DNA of 13,257 bases from Patescibacteria group bacterium (GTDB lineage: Bacteria > Patescibacteriota > Patescibacteriia > GCA-002772895): positions 1-13,257 of the forward strand of contig JAHINX010000018.1 of NCBI GenBank assembly GCA_018895765.1. Direction: 5' to 3'. The notes below the pieces were generated by a model. The model searched no databases. It was not told the origin of the DNA and worked only from the letters and a program-made list of their open reading frames with translations. Position numbers and translations under genes: made by a program. Shown here in pieces: positions 1-7,049 of the stretch; positions within the stretch are counted from its first letter, which is position 1; each line of letters begins with the position of its first letter.

Positions 1-249
1 AATAGAGATAATGGGTGAACCAAAATTGTTTGATATATATTTCTCCTCTTTTATATCTTCTTCAGTATGATAAGCACCCAATCCTCCAAAACCATCTATA
101 TAGTTTAATCGCTTTTCATATCTACCTACTATTCGTAACCATAAAGGCAAGTAGTAACTAAAAATTTTATGCTTCATTTCTGTTTGTTTTTCATATTTCC
201 ATGTTTCAAAGGGCACATCATCCCATTTTTTTGGCTTCGGTTTACTCAT
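1..249 (-). CDS. tcmP: TcmP family (three-Cys-motif partner) protein, N-terminal part
   Basis: An open frame of 83 codons starts at ATG 247-249 and runs off the left edge, so only the N-terminus is seen. Residues 13-58 resemble the TcmP family (three-Cys-motif partner): a Trp/Lys-rich start, a helix with YYLPLWLRIV, then NYIDGFGGLGAY at 49-60 and FGSPI at 76-80. In this family the YIDxFxGxGxY stretch looks like the nucleotide-binding turn of a class I methyltransferase fold, but no reaction is firmly assigned to it here. The start is supported by a GGAGGAGAT Shine-Dalgarno (261-269) 11 nt upstream. The ATG lies inside the end of the restriction-modification gene (8-nt overlap), implying translational coupling. 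TcmP genes are usually described next to a three-Cys-motif (phage Gp37/Gp68-like) gene; whether one follows is beyond the window. Family assignment rests on remembered motif similarity. Confidence 0.75.
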   Translation of the reverse strand, partial: MSKPKPKKWDDVPFETWKYEKQTEMKHKIFSYYLPLWLRIVGRYEKRLNYIDGFGGLGAYHTEEDIKEEKYISNNFGSPIISI

Positions 250-3200
250 AAATTTTATCAATCTCCTCCATTATTCTTATAGTTTCATTCAAGGCGACGA
301 TCATCTTTTGATAGTGTTCTATATCGGCGTTTGCAAGATTGCGGCCCTTGCGGTCTTTCAGCCATTTTTGCGCTGGCTGATAGCCACCGATATAAAAATT
401 CCACACATCTTCCGGCGTTCCGCCAAAATACTGCTTTTCATTTATATAAACATTTTTATTTTTATATTCCACTTTTTCCACCAAATCGTCTCCGCCCTCC
501 GAATATGTGGTAATAAAATCGCTAACTTTTGGGCTTTCCAAAAGATGCAAATGGCGCAATTCTTCTCCCAATTTCGCCAAAGCAAAAAACTGCTTTTCAT
601 CTTTTGGATATGCCACACGCGGAAAATCTATTTTTAAAAATTCTTTATATTTTTTGCGATAGGTTGGAGAATGTAAAACAGCATAAATATAATCTAAAAC
701 ATTCTCCGGAATTACTTTTGTTTTTATATTAGCAATTATTTTATTATAGATTTCTTTATCAAAATTTACTATTTTTTTACTATCTTCGGAATAAATATAA
801 AGAGGAAAAATACTTTCTATACCCTGCATTCCAGGTCTAGACCATGCTCTTGATTCATTAATTTTATCTGAAATAAAAATCGGGGCAGAATTAATTTCAT
901 CTAATCCACGCTTAGCTATTAACCCTAAATTATTTTTATTTATAAAGTTATCCATTATTTTTTCACGTCCCCAATCAACCATATTCGGATTATAATAAAT
1001 AAATCTTATATCAAATGGCCTGTAATATATTGTCCGAATCTGATTTTCATGATTTAACTTGCATATTATTTTTCTCGCCTCTGACATTTTCCATCCTCTT
1101 GAGTCACCAGACTTATATTTTCCAGCTTTTTTATTTAAAAAAAACTTTTGTCTTATCTCAAGATCAGTTAACTTATCATCACAAAAGGTTCTTATTCTAT
1201 TTAGAAGAATATCTTTATTTTTAGCAATAACAAAACCATCTCGTGCAGTAACAATACCAGTTGTATTTTTTATAAATAAATCTGTTATACCAAAACCTTG
1301 ATTATATTCCTCTTCTGACCTAAAATCCTTTGGTACAAAAAAATAATACGGCTCCTTATAATTAACTTTTTTCCATTTTATATTTTCTAGATCACTATCA
1401 TAAAGTGCCTGGAATTTGCCTTGTCTTTTTCCAAATAATTCTGTATACCAAACTTTTCCCAAATTCTCTTTATTACCAGATTTTTTTACAAAAAGTGCAA
1501 TTGATACACCCTGCTGAATATTGAAAACATTTTCATCTTTACTGCCATCTGGCGTGGTTTCTTTTTTCTTTGAATTTCCATGTAAATCAATAATATAAAT
1601 TTGATCAAATGTTTTTAGTAAGTGCCAGCGCATCCCGCGAAAAGTAGTATTATCAAGATAGCCATTATTAGTAATAAACCCAAGGATTCCTTCGCCATTT
1701 TTTTCAATCATATCTTCCGCAAAAGCAATAAATTTTACATAATCATCATTAAGCCAATGCTTCCTTTCTTTTAATTTTTCATTTCCACCTGGTTCAACTT
1801 TATATTTATTTACTAAACTATTTGCACACTCGGTCTCATTTGAAGAAACGCCGGAATAAGGGGGATTCCCCAAAATGACCATAATTGGCAATTCATTTTT
1901 TATTTTATTGGCTTGTTTTGATTCTTCCGTAAGAGCTTTTTCCAAACCAATCTGCCAATTAAATAGAGTTGAAATTGGTTTTTCTTCTTTTTCCAAAGAA
2001 TTAGTCAAATAAACGCTTAGACGCTTGCCATCAATATCAACTCCGGATTCCTTTAGATTCGTCGCTAGTTTTAAGTGCGCGATTGTATATGACGCCATCA
2101 TTAGTTCAAAACCATGGAGACGGGGTAATAAATCATCTACTACATAATTAGACCATCTTCCTTCCTGTCCGTTGAATTGCTGACGTATATGAGAAATAAC
2201 TTCATTTAAAAAAGTTCCTGTCCCTGTAGCAGGATCAAGAATCTGCACTTTATGGAATAATTCTTTTACCTTTTTATTTTGTACTATTTTTGTAATTTCT
2301 ATTTTTGAAGAATCCGCTATACCCTTGAGGTTAAATTCTTTTTTCAAAATATCATCTATGGCGCGGACTATAAAATTTACAACCGGAAGCGGAGTATAAA
2401 AAACACCAAAAGCTTTACGAGCTCCGGCGTCATATTCTTTCAAAAAATCTTCATAAAAATGAATAATCGGATCCTGGCTATTATCTCTTTTAATTCTATA
2501 ATAATTATGGATAATTGCATTTACATCTGCATGACTAAATTCTTCGCATAGTTCGTTAACGATAAATTCTATGCGCTTATCAAAAGAAGCGCCGGCAATA
2601 TGGTCAAAAAATTGTTGTAAAAAAGGATTTGATGCAGGAATTAAATCACGAGCTTCCCCTCGCGAAAAATTATCTGGGCTTTCATCATAATAACGAGCTA
2701 CAAAAAGTCCATAAACAATCGTTTGAGCATACATATCAGCAAATTTTTCATTATCCAAATCCGGCAAAAGAAGTTCTTTTATTACATTAAATACCGCTAG
2801 AAGGCTTTTATTCTTTTCTTCATCTTTTTCTTGTAAATATGCTTTGACATTATCTCTTATTCGACGGGCTTTTCCTGCCATTACTTTTGCTAAAAGCGCA
2901 CCTGATTTTATCGGCTCTTTCGCATTGCTAATAAACTGCTTAATAGTATCTTCAAGTAAACCGAAACCGCTTTCAATTGACACAATCTCGTTATTTTTTA
3001 CTTCCGCAATTTTTATTGATTCACCATATCTTTCACCATTCTTAAAAAAACGAAACTCCAAGTAGTCTGTTAATATAAGACTTGAATAGCCAAAATAACG
3101 TTCTACTTGCTCGCCTTTTTCGATTTCATCTAATTTAATACCAATATCCTTAGCTTCTGCATAAGCGATTGCTATTTGGTTTTTCATAAAAACAAAATCG

Positions 3201-3358
3201 GGCGCACCATACTCACTTCTTTTTGGATCATTTACGACGTGTAAATTCGTTATTTCTTCAAAAAATTTATCAAGCGCCGGACGATATGCATGTTCGTTTG
3301 CCTGACCTGTTTTATATTTTTCTATTATCTGCCTTAGATATTCTTCAGAAAATGACAT
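242..3358 (-). CDS. Single-chain type IIG/ISP-like restriction enzyme and N6-adenine DNA methyltransferase
   Basis: This 1038-aa protein combines cutting and methylation. Numbered from the chosen ATG at 3358, residues 50-70 hold a PD-(D/E)XK-like nuclease site (D55, E68-A-K70, in GAPDF and YAEAKD). A helical linker follows. The methylase has motif I DPATGTGTF at 375-383 and the catalytic NPPY at 498-501, typical of N6-adenine enzymes. The C-terminal part carries YYRPFDIRFIYY and, near the end, FPRVAYP and LHLLESP, as in the target-recognition part of type ISP and related IIG enzymes. Full type ISP enzymes are about 1600 aa with a helicase between nuclease and methylase; no helicase is present here, so it fits a compact IIG-like enzyme. 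A TTG at 3403 could extend it by 15 residues but lies inside the promoter, so ATG 3358 is preferred although it has no Shine-Dalgarno. The reading frame is intact. Target sequence cannot be read from the protein. Confidence 0.88.
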   Translation of the reverse strand: MSFSEEYLRQIIEKYKTGQANEHAYRPALDKFFEEITNLHVVNDPKRSEYGAPDFVFMKNQIAIAYAEAKDIGIKLDEIEKGEQVERYFGYSSLILTDYLEFRFFKNGERYGESIKIAEVKNNEIVSIESGFGLLEDTIKQFISNAKEPIKSGALLAKVMAGKARRIRDNVKAYLQEKDEEKNKSLLAVFNVIKELLLPDLDNEKFADMYAQTIVYGLFVARYYDESPDNFSRGEARDLIPASNPFLQQFFDHIAGASFDKRIEFIVNELCEEFSHADVNAIIHNYYRIKRDNSQDPIIHFYEDFLKEYDAGARKAFGVFYTPLPVVNFIVRAIDDILKKEFNLKGIADSSKIEITKIVQNKKVKELFHKVQILDPATGTGTFLNEVISHIRQQFNGQEGRWSNYVVDDLLPRLHGFELMMASYTIAHLKLATNLKESGVDIDGKRLSVYLTNSLEKEEKPISTLFNWQIGLEKALTEESKQANKIKNELPIMVILGNPPYSGVSSNETECANSLVNKYKVEPGGNEKLKERKHWLNDDYVKFIAFAEDMIEKNGEGILGFITNNGYLDNTTFRGMRWHLLKTFDQIYIIDLHGNSKKKETTPDGSKDENVFNIQQGVSIALFVKKSGNKENLGKVWYTELFGKRQGKFQALYDSDLENIKWKKVNYKEPYYFFVPKDFRSEEEYNQGFGITDLFIKNTTGIVTARDGFVIAKNKDILLNRIRTFCDDKLTDLEIRQKFFLNKKAGKYKSGDSRGWKMSEARKIICKLNHENQIRTIYYRPFDIRFIYYNPNMVDWGREKIMDNFINKNNLGLIAKRGLDEINSAPIFISDKINESRAWSRPGMQGIESIFPLYIYSEDSKKIVNFDKEIYNKIIANIKTKVIPENVLDYIYAVLHSPTYRKKYKEFLKIDFPRVAYPKDEKQFFALAKLGEELRHLHLLESPKVSDFITTYSEGGDDLVEKVEYKNKNVYINEKQYFGGTPEDVWNFYIGGYQPAQKWLKDRKGRNLANADIEHYQKMIVALNETIRIMEEIDKIYE
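261..269 (-). promoter_or_regulatory. Shine-Dalgarno of tcmP inside the upstream gene
   Basis: On the minus strand GGAGGAGAT lies 11 nt before the tcmP ATG and is within the last codons of the restriction-modification gene. It supports the ATG at 249 and coupled translation of the two genes. Confidence 0.7.
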
Positions 3359-3371
3359 AATATTGTAATTA

Positions 3372-3411
3372 ATTATATATAAATTCTCCCACTTTTCACC
3401 CAAAAAGTCAA
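3372..3411 (-). promoter_or_regulatory. Probable promoter of the restriction-modification gene
   Basis: Reading the minus strand, TTGACT (3406-3411) is followed after 17 nt by GAGAAT (3383-3388). A perfect TATAAT is a little closer to the gene at 3372-3377 but has no good -35. Either box would give a leader of roughly 7 to 18 nt with no Shine-Dalgarno, so the mRNA would be nearly leaderless. Which -10 is used cannot be told from sequence. Confidence 0.5.
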
Positions 3412-3420
3412 AATCCTGAT

Positions 3421-3435
3421 CCTAACCTCCCCCTT
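3421..3435. repeat. Partial copy of the CCTAACCTCCCCC repeat family
   Basis: CCTAACCTCCCCCTT matches the left half of the units at 6312 and 7417, but the complementary right half (GGAGGGAGG) is absent. It lies about 10 nt upstream of the -35 box of the restriction-modification gene. Confidence 0.55.
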
Positions 3436-3448
3436 GGTGAGAGTCAAA

Positions 3449-3576
3449 AAGAATGGAGGGTTTTTATTCTTGAACAGGTTGTGAGCCCGGAGCAGGCACG
3501 GTTCGAATGCCAGTGAGAGAGCACAGGGCGAACCCTTTCGCCAGACACGCTGGGGCGGACAAAACCCTCCGTTCTT
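3449..3576. repeat. 128-bp MITE-like unit with 16-bp terminal inverted repeats
   Basis: The left end AAGAATGGAGGGTTTT (3449-3464) and right end AAAACCCTCCGTTCTT (3561-3576) are inverted copies with 15 of 16 positions matching. The odd position is a G-U pair if the plus strand is transcribed. Inside are hairpins GGCGAA/TTCGCC (3527-3532, 3537-3542) and GGCA/TGCC (3495-3498, 3508-3511). There is no coding content. It could be a non-autonomous mobile element or a folded RNA. A stretch resembling its right end (CCCCTCGTTCTTTATAT) occurs near 3816-3832. Confidence 0.5.
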
Positions 3577-3624
3577 TCTATATCCAGGGTCGCTTTGCCT
3601 GTCGGCGGGCAGGCAAGCTCCCGC

Positions 3625-3665
3625 GAGATTGCCACGTCGCACGAGTACGCCTTTTCGCAATGACA
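3625..3665. repeat. GAGATTGCC...GCAATGACA repeat, copy 1
   Basis: The unit starts GAGATTGCC, has CGAGTACG in its middle and ends TCGCAATGACA, giving short inverted ends ATTGC/GCAAT. A second copy with the same three blocks is at 7469-7505. Similar units are scattered in many bacterial genomes (established in general; this copy not searched). Confidence 0.55.
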
Positions 3666-3690
3666 AAAAAAAAAGCGGCCTGATGGCCGC
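3665..3690 (-). terminator. Rho-independent terminator-like hairpin
   Basis: On the minus strand GCGGCC, loop ATCA, GGCCGC (3675-3690) is followed by ten T (3665-3674). It is downstream of the 87-aa gene's own terminator and may act as a second stop before the restriction-modification promoter. Confidence 0.65.
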
Positions 3691-3841
3691 CCCTATCCCG
3701 CATCAAGTGCGGGATGACCCTCCTTCGCTAAGTTCTACGCTAAAGCTACGAACCTCAAGAAAGCTACGGAAGGGCACGGCAAAAGGGGGTGGCGAGAAAA
3801 GCGAAAGGACAAGACCCCTCGTTCTTTATATTATTCTAAAT

Positions 3842-3868
3842 AAAAAAATCGCCAACTATAGTTGGCGA
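3842..3868 (-). terminator. Terminator of the 87-aa membrane protein gene
   Basis: A perfect 20-bp palindrome TCGCCAACTATAGTTGGCGA (3849-3868) is followed on the minus strand by seven T (3842-3848). It lies 15 nt past the stop codon of the gene at 3884-4147. Confidence 0.85.
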
Positions 3869-3883
3869 CAATGACTAAGACAG

Positions 3884-4147
3884 TTAATCCTTTTCTTCCG
3901 TTGAAGGCTCTTCTGTCTTTTTGCTTTCTTTTGACGTAATTAAATGAACAGCTAACGCTACAAATCCTATCAAACCTCCTATAAGCGACGTGATAAGAAT
4001 AATAACACAGGGCATTCGCACAAAAAAATTGGGGATAAAAGGCAAATATTGATAGGGTGCATCAATATCTCCGCTGGAAGTCAAAAGCCCAAACATTGCG
4101 CCTACCAAAAGAGACAAAAACATAAGAACTCCGATGGCCTTTTTCAT
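3884..4147 (-). CDS. Small two-helix membrane protein of unknown function
   Basis: The 87-aa product has a hydrophobic helix at about residues 3-22, a short loop with DAPYQYLPFIPNFF, a second helix at about 44-70, and a charged acidic tail (KESKKTEEPSTEEKD). This predicts a hairpin in the cytoplasmic membrane. I do not recognise the family. The ATG start has a good Shine-Dalgarno (AAGGAGAA) 8 nt upstream, a promoter at 4186-4214 and a terminator at 3842-3868, so it is a complete single-gene unit and very likely real. The first helix could also be read as a signal peptide, but no lipobox cysteine is present. Confidence 0.8.
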   Translation of the reverse strand: MKKAIGVLMFLSLLVGAMFGLLTSSGDIDAPYQYLPFIPNFFVRMPCVIILITSLIGGLIGFVALAVHLITSKESKKTEEPSTEEKD

Positions 4148-4185
4148 TTCCGTTCTCCTTTCTCCTTATTTCAAGGAATATCAAC

Positions 4186-4214
4186 ACTCTAACATAAAAT
4201 AGTATTACCGTCAA
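4186..4214 (-). promoter_or_regulatory. Promoter of the 87-aa gene
   Basis: Minus strand: TTGACG (4209-4214), 17-nt spacer, TAGAGT (4186-4191), preceded by TGT as an extended -10. It lies 39 nt before the ATG, leaving room for the Shine-Dalgarno. Confidence 0.7.
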
Positions 4215-4254
4215 TAGTAAAAACTCTCCCCCGCATAACCCATCCCCCAATTTG

Positions 4255-4290
4255 GTAATCCCTACCAATCTAGTAGGAATTACTTTTTTT
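4255..4290 (+). terminator. Hairpin with T-run, possible plus-strand terminator
   Basis: GTAATCCCTAC (4255-4265) and GTAGGAATTAC (4273-4283) pair except for one position and are followed by seven T on the plus strand. No plus-strand gene lies upstream, so it may block antisense transcription or simply be a repeat. In minus-strand RNA all 11 positions pair, one as G-U. Confidence 0.45.
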
Positions 4291-4292
4291 GG

Positions 4293-4321
4293 AAAAATGA
4301 AAAGCGGCGCATTCACGCCGC
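4293..4321 (-). terminator. Terminator after the DUF2914 gene
   Basis: On the minus strand GCGGCG, a 6-nt loop and CGCCGC (4304-4321) are followed by a T-rich tract (CTTTTCATTTTT). It lies 27 nt past the stop codon at 4349. Confidence 0.7.
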
Positions 4322-4348
4322 CCCAAGTTATAAATTACGAGTTAAAAG

Positions 4349-5437
4349 TTATCTCGCCACCTTAATCAATAGAAGTACCTCATTGACCTCCACAACATCA
4401 AACTGAACACGTCCCAGCACCTGCCCGCGCGCTGTTTCTACGTCCACGCGCCATTTGCCTTCCGGCACGTCTGTTTTTATAGAATAACCGCGATATCCTT
4501 CTTTTCTCCCTCCGGCAATACTATACGAAAACCGGCCTTTTGATACCCATTTCCCATTTTCTCTATATTGCCAATTATGAACAATATCGGTCGCCAAATC
4601 TCCCGGCGCAAATATTGCAGTATAAACCGCAACCGTCCCACCCGGCGCTTTATGAATAGTTTGCCCTGGCAAAATCCGCTCTAAAAAGGATTCTTGCTCT
4701 ACCATTATATTATAATCACCATTAATTCTGGAGATAGTATGACCAACAACTTTGTCTTTCAAAGAAAGCGGAATAGGCGGAATAACATTTAGAAAATATA
4801 AAGCGTTAATAAAAAGAAAAATAATTACGATCGGTTTTACAAAGCGTTTTATATCAATTCTTTCGGACTTGATATAACGGGATAAAAGCGCAATATATAT
4901 AAAAATAATAAATAATGAAAGGGCGCCGGCTAAAAGAAAAATCCACACTCCCAACCTCTCTAAAACAAACGGCAAAATAATGGCGAAAACAGAAAATAAA
5001 AGAAAAAAATAAATACTTATCTGTACCCTCGCGCGTAGATAATATCTGCGGAACACTTCGTTGCTAATCATCAAAATAACAATCAGCAAAATAAACGGCC
5101 AGCTAACATAGAGCGAACCGCTGAAAAAATAAAAAATAAAACAGGCAGAAAGGAGCGCGCCAAATGAAAACTGAATTGCCAACGGTGAAATAAGGCGGAC
5201 ATATTTTAATACGCGGTTTTTATTATCTATGACTCCGACATTATAAAAGTTGATAAAAGCAATCGCCGCGCCAACAAATAAAATATGCAAACCCAAAATA
5301 GCAAAAGCATAATTAATCTGAATACTTTTGAAAGTTATAAAATCAACAATCACACCAAAAACCAAAGTCGCCGGCAAAAGCAGGCGTTCATATTTTTCGT
5401 ACCAAAGTTTAATTTGAGTATATAATTTTTTTACCAT
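4349..5437 (-). CDS. Seven-helix membrane protein with C-terminal DUF2914 domain
   Basis: The 362-aa protein has about seven membrane helices (near 20-38, 43-65, 83-105, 112-126, 140-158, 163-186 and 201-219). A soluble C-terminal part follows, starting with IPPIPLSLKD at 219-228. Residues 287-347 show the DUF2914 pattern: HNWQY, then GYRGYSIKTD, GKWRVDVET, GQVLGRVQFDV. The function of DUF2914 proteins is unknown; the layout suggests an integral membrane protein with a small beta-rich domain on one face. It starts 3 nt after the stop codon of the 271-aa gene and has no clear Shine-Dalgarno, so it probably depends on translation of that gene. Family call is from remembered motif pattern. Confidence 0.8.
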   Translation of the reverse strand: MVKKLYTQIKLWYEKYERLLLPATLVFGVIVDFITFKSIQINYAFAILGLHILFVGAAIAFINFYNVGVIDNKNRVLKYVRLISPLAIQFSFGALLSACFIFYFFSGSLYVSWPFILLIVILMISNEVFRRYYLRARVQISIYFFLLFSVFAIILPFVLERLGVWIFLLAGALSLFIIFIYIALLSRYIKSERIDIKRFVKPIVIIFLFINALYFLNVIPPIPLSLKDKVVGHTISRINGDYNIMVEQESFLERILPGQTIHKAPGGTVAVYTAIFAPGDLATDIVHNWQYRENGKWVSKGRFSYSIAGGRKEGYRGYSIKTDVPEGKWRVDVETARGQVLGRVQFDVVEVNEVLLLIKVAR

Positions 5438-5440
5438 AAT

Positions 5441-6256
5441 TTATTCAGCAACCAAAGCTTTTTTTACTGTTAATGTCCGATCTGTCCTTTCTATATATAA
5501 TTTATCATCCTGCACGGACATAGGCCCATAGCCAGGAAACTTTTCTTTTGTAGAAATCTTTTCAATCTTATTCTTATCCAAATCCCAAATAAATAAAAAT
5601 CCGTCTCTTTCATATCTTGGTGTTCCGTAAAAAGCCATCTTCGTATTATTACTAAAAAATAATACTGGCTCATAAGCTACTCTATGCATCATACCTATCA
5701 ATTGATGTCCTACAATTGACTCAAGGTCTTCGCCAAGCTCTGCCTGCAAAATAATTTTACCCTCCCAACTTCTTTTAAATATTTTTCCTTGAGAAATATA
5801 AAAATATCCGCTTTCGTCCGGTGCCACTGCAATTATGTTTCCGCCAATATGGATTTCGTCTATTGTGTTTTCACTTTCTGATTTTGGCGAACGATAAACA
5901 ACATAACCACTTTCCATTGAAGAAAAATTTGGATCGCTATAAGCGATTAATGCAAAATCCTCTCCACTATGAATAAGCCGAACACTATAAATCTCACCTT
6001 TTACAGTATATCGAAAATTTGGCGCATCATTTTTCATATCATAGATATTTATAACCGTAGTTTTTTCTTTGTTCCAAAGCCACGACTCGTATTGGTAGGC
6101 ACTTAAACTTAATCCCGCGCCTGTATCAAGCGCGACTTCTTTTATACTTGGAAACCACAAAGTTTTTGCCATTACAAAACTAAAAATAGCCACTCCTAGA
6201 GTAGCGCCTACTATAATTAAAGATACGATTTTTACCCAAATTAGTATTTTTTTCAT
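5441..6256 (-). CDS. Membrane-anchored extracytoplasmic protein, beta-propeller-like
   Basis: The 271-aa product begins with a basic N-terminus and one hydrophobic helix (about residues 4-30) acting as a signal anchor. The rest is soluble and rich in short beta-strand-like segments with recurring ends such as GNIIAVAPDESGYFYISQGKIFK and DGFLFIWDLDKNKIEKIS. These resemble propeller blades, though no known repeat signature is certain. I do not recognise the family. ATG 6256 is chosen because the longer frame to 6367 would add 37 residues translated from the GC-rich repeat (PPPPSFLPLYSRGRLGGG) and would place the promoter inside the gene. The next gene starts 3 nt downstream, so this protein and the DUF2914 protein probably work together at the envelope. 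Confidence 0.75.
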   Translation of the reverse strand: MKKILIWVKIVSLIIVGATLGVAIFSFVMAKTLWFPSIKEVALDTGAGLSLSAYQYESWLWNKEKTTVINIYDMKNDAPNFRYTVKGEIYSVRLIHSGEDFALIAYSDPNFSSMESGYVVYRSPKSESENTIDEIHIGGNIIAVAPDESGYFYISQGKIFKRSWEGKIILQAELGEDLESIVGHQLIGMMHRVAYEPVLFFSNNTKMAFYGTPRYERDGFLFIWDLDKNKIEKISTKEKFPGYGPMSVQDDKLYIERTDRTLTVKKALVAE

Positions 6257-6262
6257 AAGCTT

Positions 6263-6291
6263 AATATACCACAAAACGGCTATTTTTTCAA
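6263..6291 (-). promoter_or_regulatory. Promoter of the 271-aa/DUF2914 operon, probably leaderless
   Basis: Minus strand: TTGAAA (6286-6291), 17-nt spacer, TATATT (6263-6268) preceded by TGG. Only 6 nt separate the -10 from the ATG at 6256, so transcription should begin at or next to the start codon. There is no Shine-Dalgarno. Confidence 0.65.
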
Positions 6292-6304
6292 CCCCACTGA
6301 AAAA

Positions 6305-6356
6305 TCCCCCACCTAACCTCCCCCTTGAGTACAGAGGGAGGAAAGAGGGGGGGGGC
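6305..6356. repeat. CCTAACCTCCCCC palindromic repeat between divergent promoters
   Basis: The unit reads CCCCCACCTAACCTCCCCCT, then a short GAGTAC-containing loop, then AGAGGGAGGAAAGAGG and nine G. Left CCTCCCCCT pairs with right AGAGGGAGG except for one base. It is closest to the unit at 7410-7456 and fills the space between the two promoters at 6263-6291 and 6361-6389. Confidence 0.7.
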
Positions 6357-6360
6357 GGAG

Positions 6361-6389
6361 TTGACAAAAATTCTTTTTTATGCTAATAT
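6361..6389 (+). promoter_or_regulatory. Promoter of the 207-aa membrane protein gene
   Basis: Consensus TTGACA (6361-6366), 17-nt spacer, TAATAT (6384-6389) preceded by TGC. The start codon with its AGGAGG site is 25 nt downstream. A run of nine G (6347-6355) ends 5 nt upstream of the -35. Confidence 0.8.
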
Positions 6390-6413
6390 AGGCACAAGAC
6401 AGGAGGAGGAAAA

Positions 6414-7037
6414 ATGGATTTTGATGAATTGGCTGAAATATATTCGTGTACTCTCTTGAGAATGATTCTAAGTTTAACGCTCTTTATAATAATATGTTTT
6501 ACCCATAACAAAGAGGATGCAATTATAGTATCAGGCGTAGTTTTTATCCTTTGTATATTCGGAAATGAAAATGAGAATATGGGGCTTTGGAGTGTTTTTA
6601 TTACAATCCCTATTTGCGCGCATTTTTGTACCGGAGCATACGCTCCCTATACCCCCATTGTTCTTGCTGCCGGAGTATTGGTGGTTCCTGTATGGATGGC
6701 TTTTGATAATAATTTTCATATCTCCAGCGGAATCTTTGCGTTGCTTTTTTACTCGCTCCAAGCAATGTGCGCAATTGTAATTGTAAAACATCCGAGCATA
6801 ACATTTGCACTTGTATCTTTGGGTGTTCTACTCACTCCATTATTGATTTATGGTTTAGTGATTTCGTTCATAGCGCTAATACAAAAATATCCGCCAGCAA
6901 AAATTCAAATGAAAACGATAAAATACAGGGTTGACCATGGTGGCATTTATAGAAACTCCGTTGTTACTATGAATACTCTTATAAGGGAAACATGGCCACA
7001 GCGCTTACATCGATGGTTACATAAAAAAACTTCATAA
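6414..7037 (+). CDS. Six-helix membrane protein of unknown function
   Basis: This is the only plus-strand gene. The 207-aa product has six likely membrane helices (about 15-31, 36-50, 57-75, 80-96, 103-124 and 130-157) and a basic C-terminal tail from 163 (IQMKTIKYRVDHGG...HRWLHKKTS) that is predicted to stay in the cytoplasm. No catalytic or transport signature is recognised. The ATG has a strong AGGAGGAGG site 5-6 nt upstream, a near-consensus promoter at 6361 and a terminator at 7050, so it is a self-contained unit. It is divergent from the 271-aa/DUF2914 operon and may be co-controlled with it through the shared spacer. Confidence 0.8.
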   Translation: MDFDELAEIYSCTLLRMILSLTLFIIICFTHNKEDAIIVSGVVFILCIFGNENENMGLWSVFITIPICAHFCTGAYAPYTPIVLAAGVLVVPVWMAFDNNFHISSGIFALLFYSLQAMCAIVIVKHPSITFALVSLGVLLTPLLIYGLVISFIALIQKYPPAKIQMKTIKYRVDHGGIYRNSVVTMNTLIRETWPQRLHRWLHKKTS

Positions 7038-7049
7038 AATATAATTTTT

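Larger units (their letters stand above)
3412..3841. other. Gene-free mosaic of hairpins and dispersed repeats
   Basis: No credible gene is seen. The stretch holds, in order: a half copy of the CCTAACCTCCCCC repeat (3421-3435); a 128-bp unit with 16-bp inverted ends (3449-3576); a hairpin TTGCCTG/CAGGCAA (3595-3601, 3610-3616); a GAGATTGCC...GCAATGACA unit (3625-3665); a terminator-like stem (3675-3690); and a hairpin ATCCCGCA/TGCGGGAT (3695-3702, 3708-3715). The rest (3721-3838) is GC-rich with recurring GCTAA/GCTACG motifs and no clear element. Open frames here (up to 97 codons) are low-complexity translations of these repeats. Confidence 0.7.

Noticed and set aside
3359..3403. TTG start adding 15 residues to the restriction-modification protein
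   Set aside because: The extension would contain the promoter boxes, and ATG 3358 begins with the MSFSEEYLRQ segment that leads into the nuclease domain.
3495..3511. GGTTCGAATGCC resembling a tRNA T-loop
   Set aside because: The flanks form only a 4-bp stem with a 9-nt loop; no acceptor, D or anticodon arms fit on either strand.
3373..3666. 97-codon and 63-codon minus-strand open frames
   Set aside because: They are translations of the inverted-repeat unit and GC-rich repeats, with no ribosome site and no protein-like pattern.
6257..6367. N-terminal extension of the 271-aa protein
   Set aside because: It is a translation of the palindromic repeat, and the promoter lies inside it; the signal anchor starts at ATG 6256.
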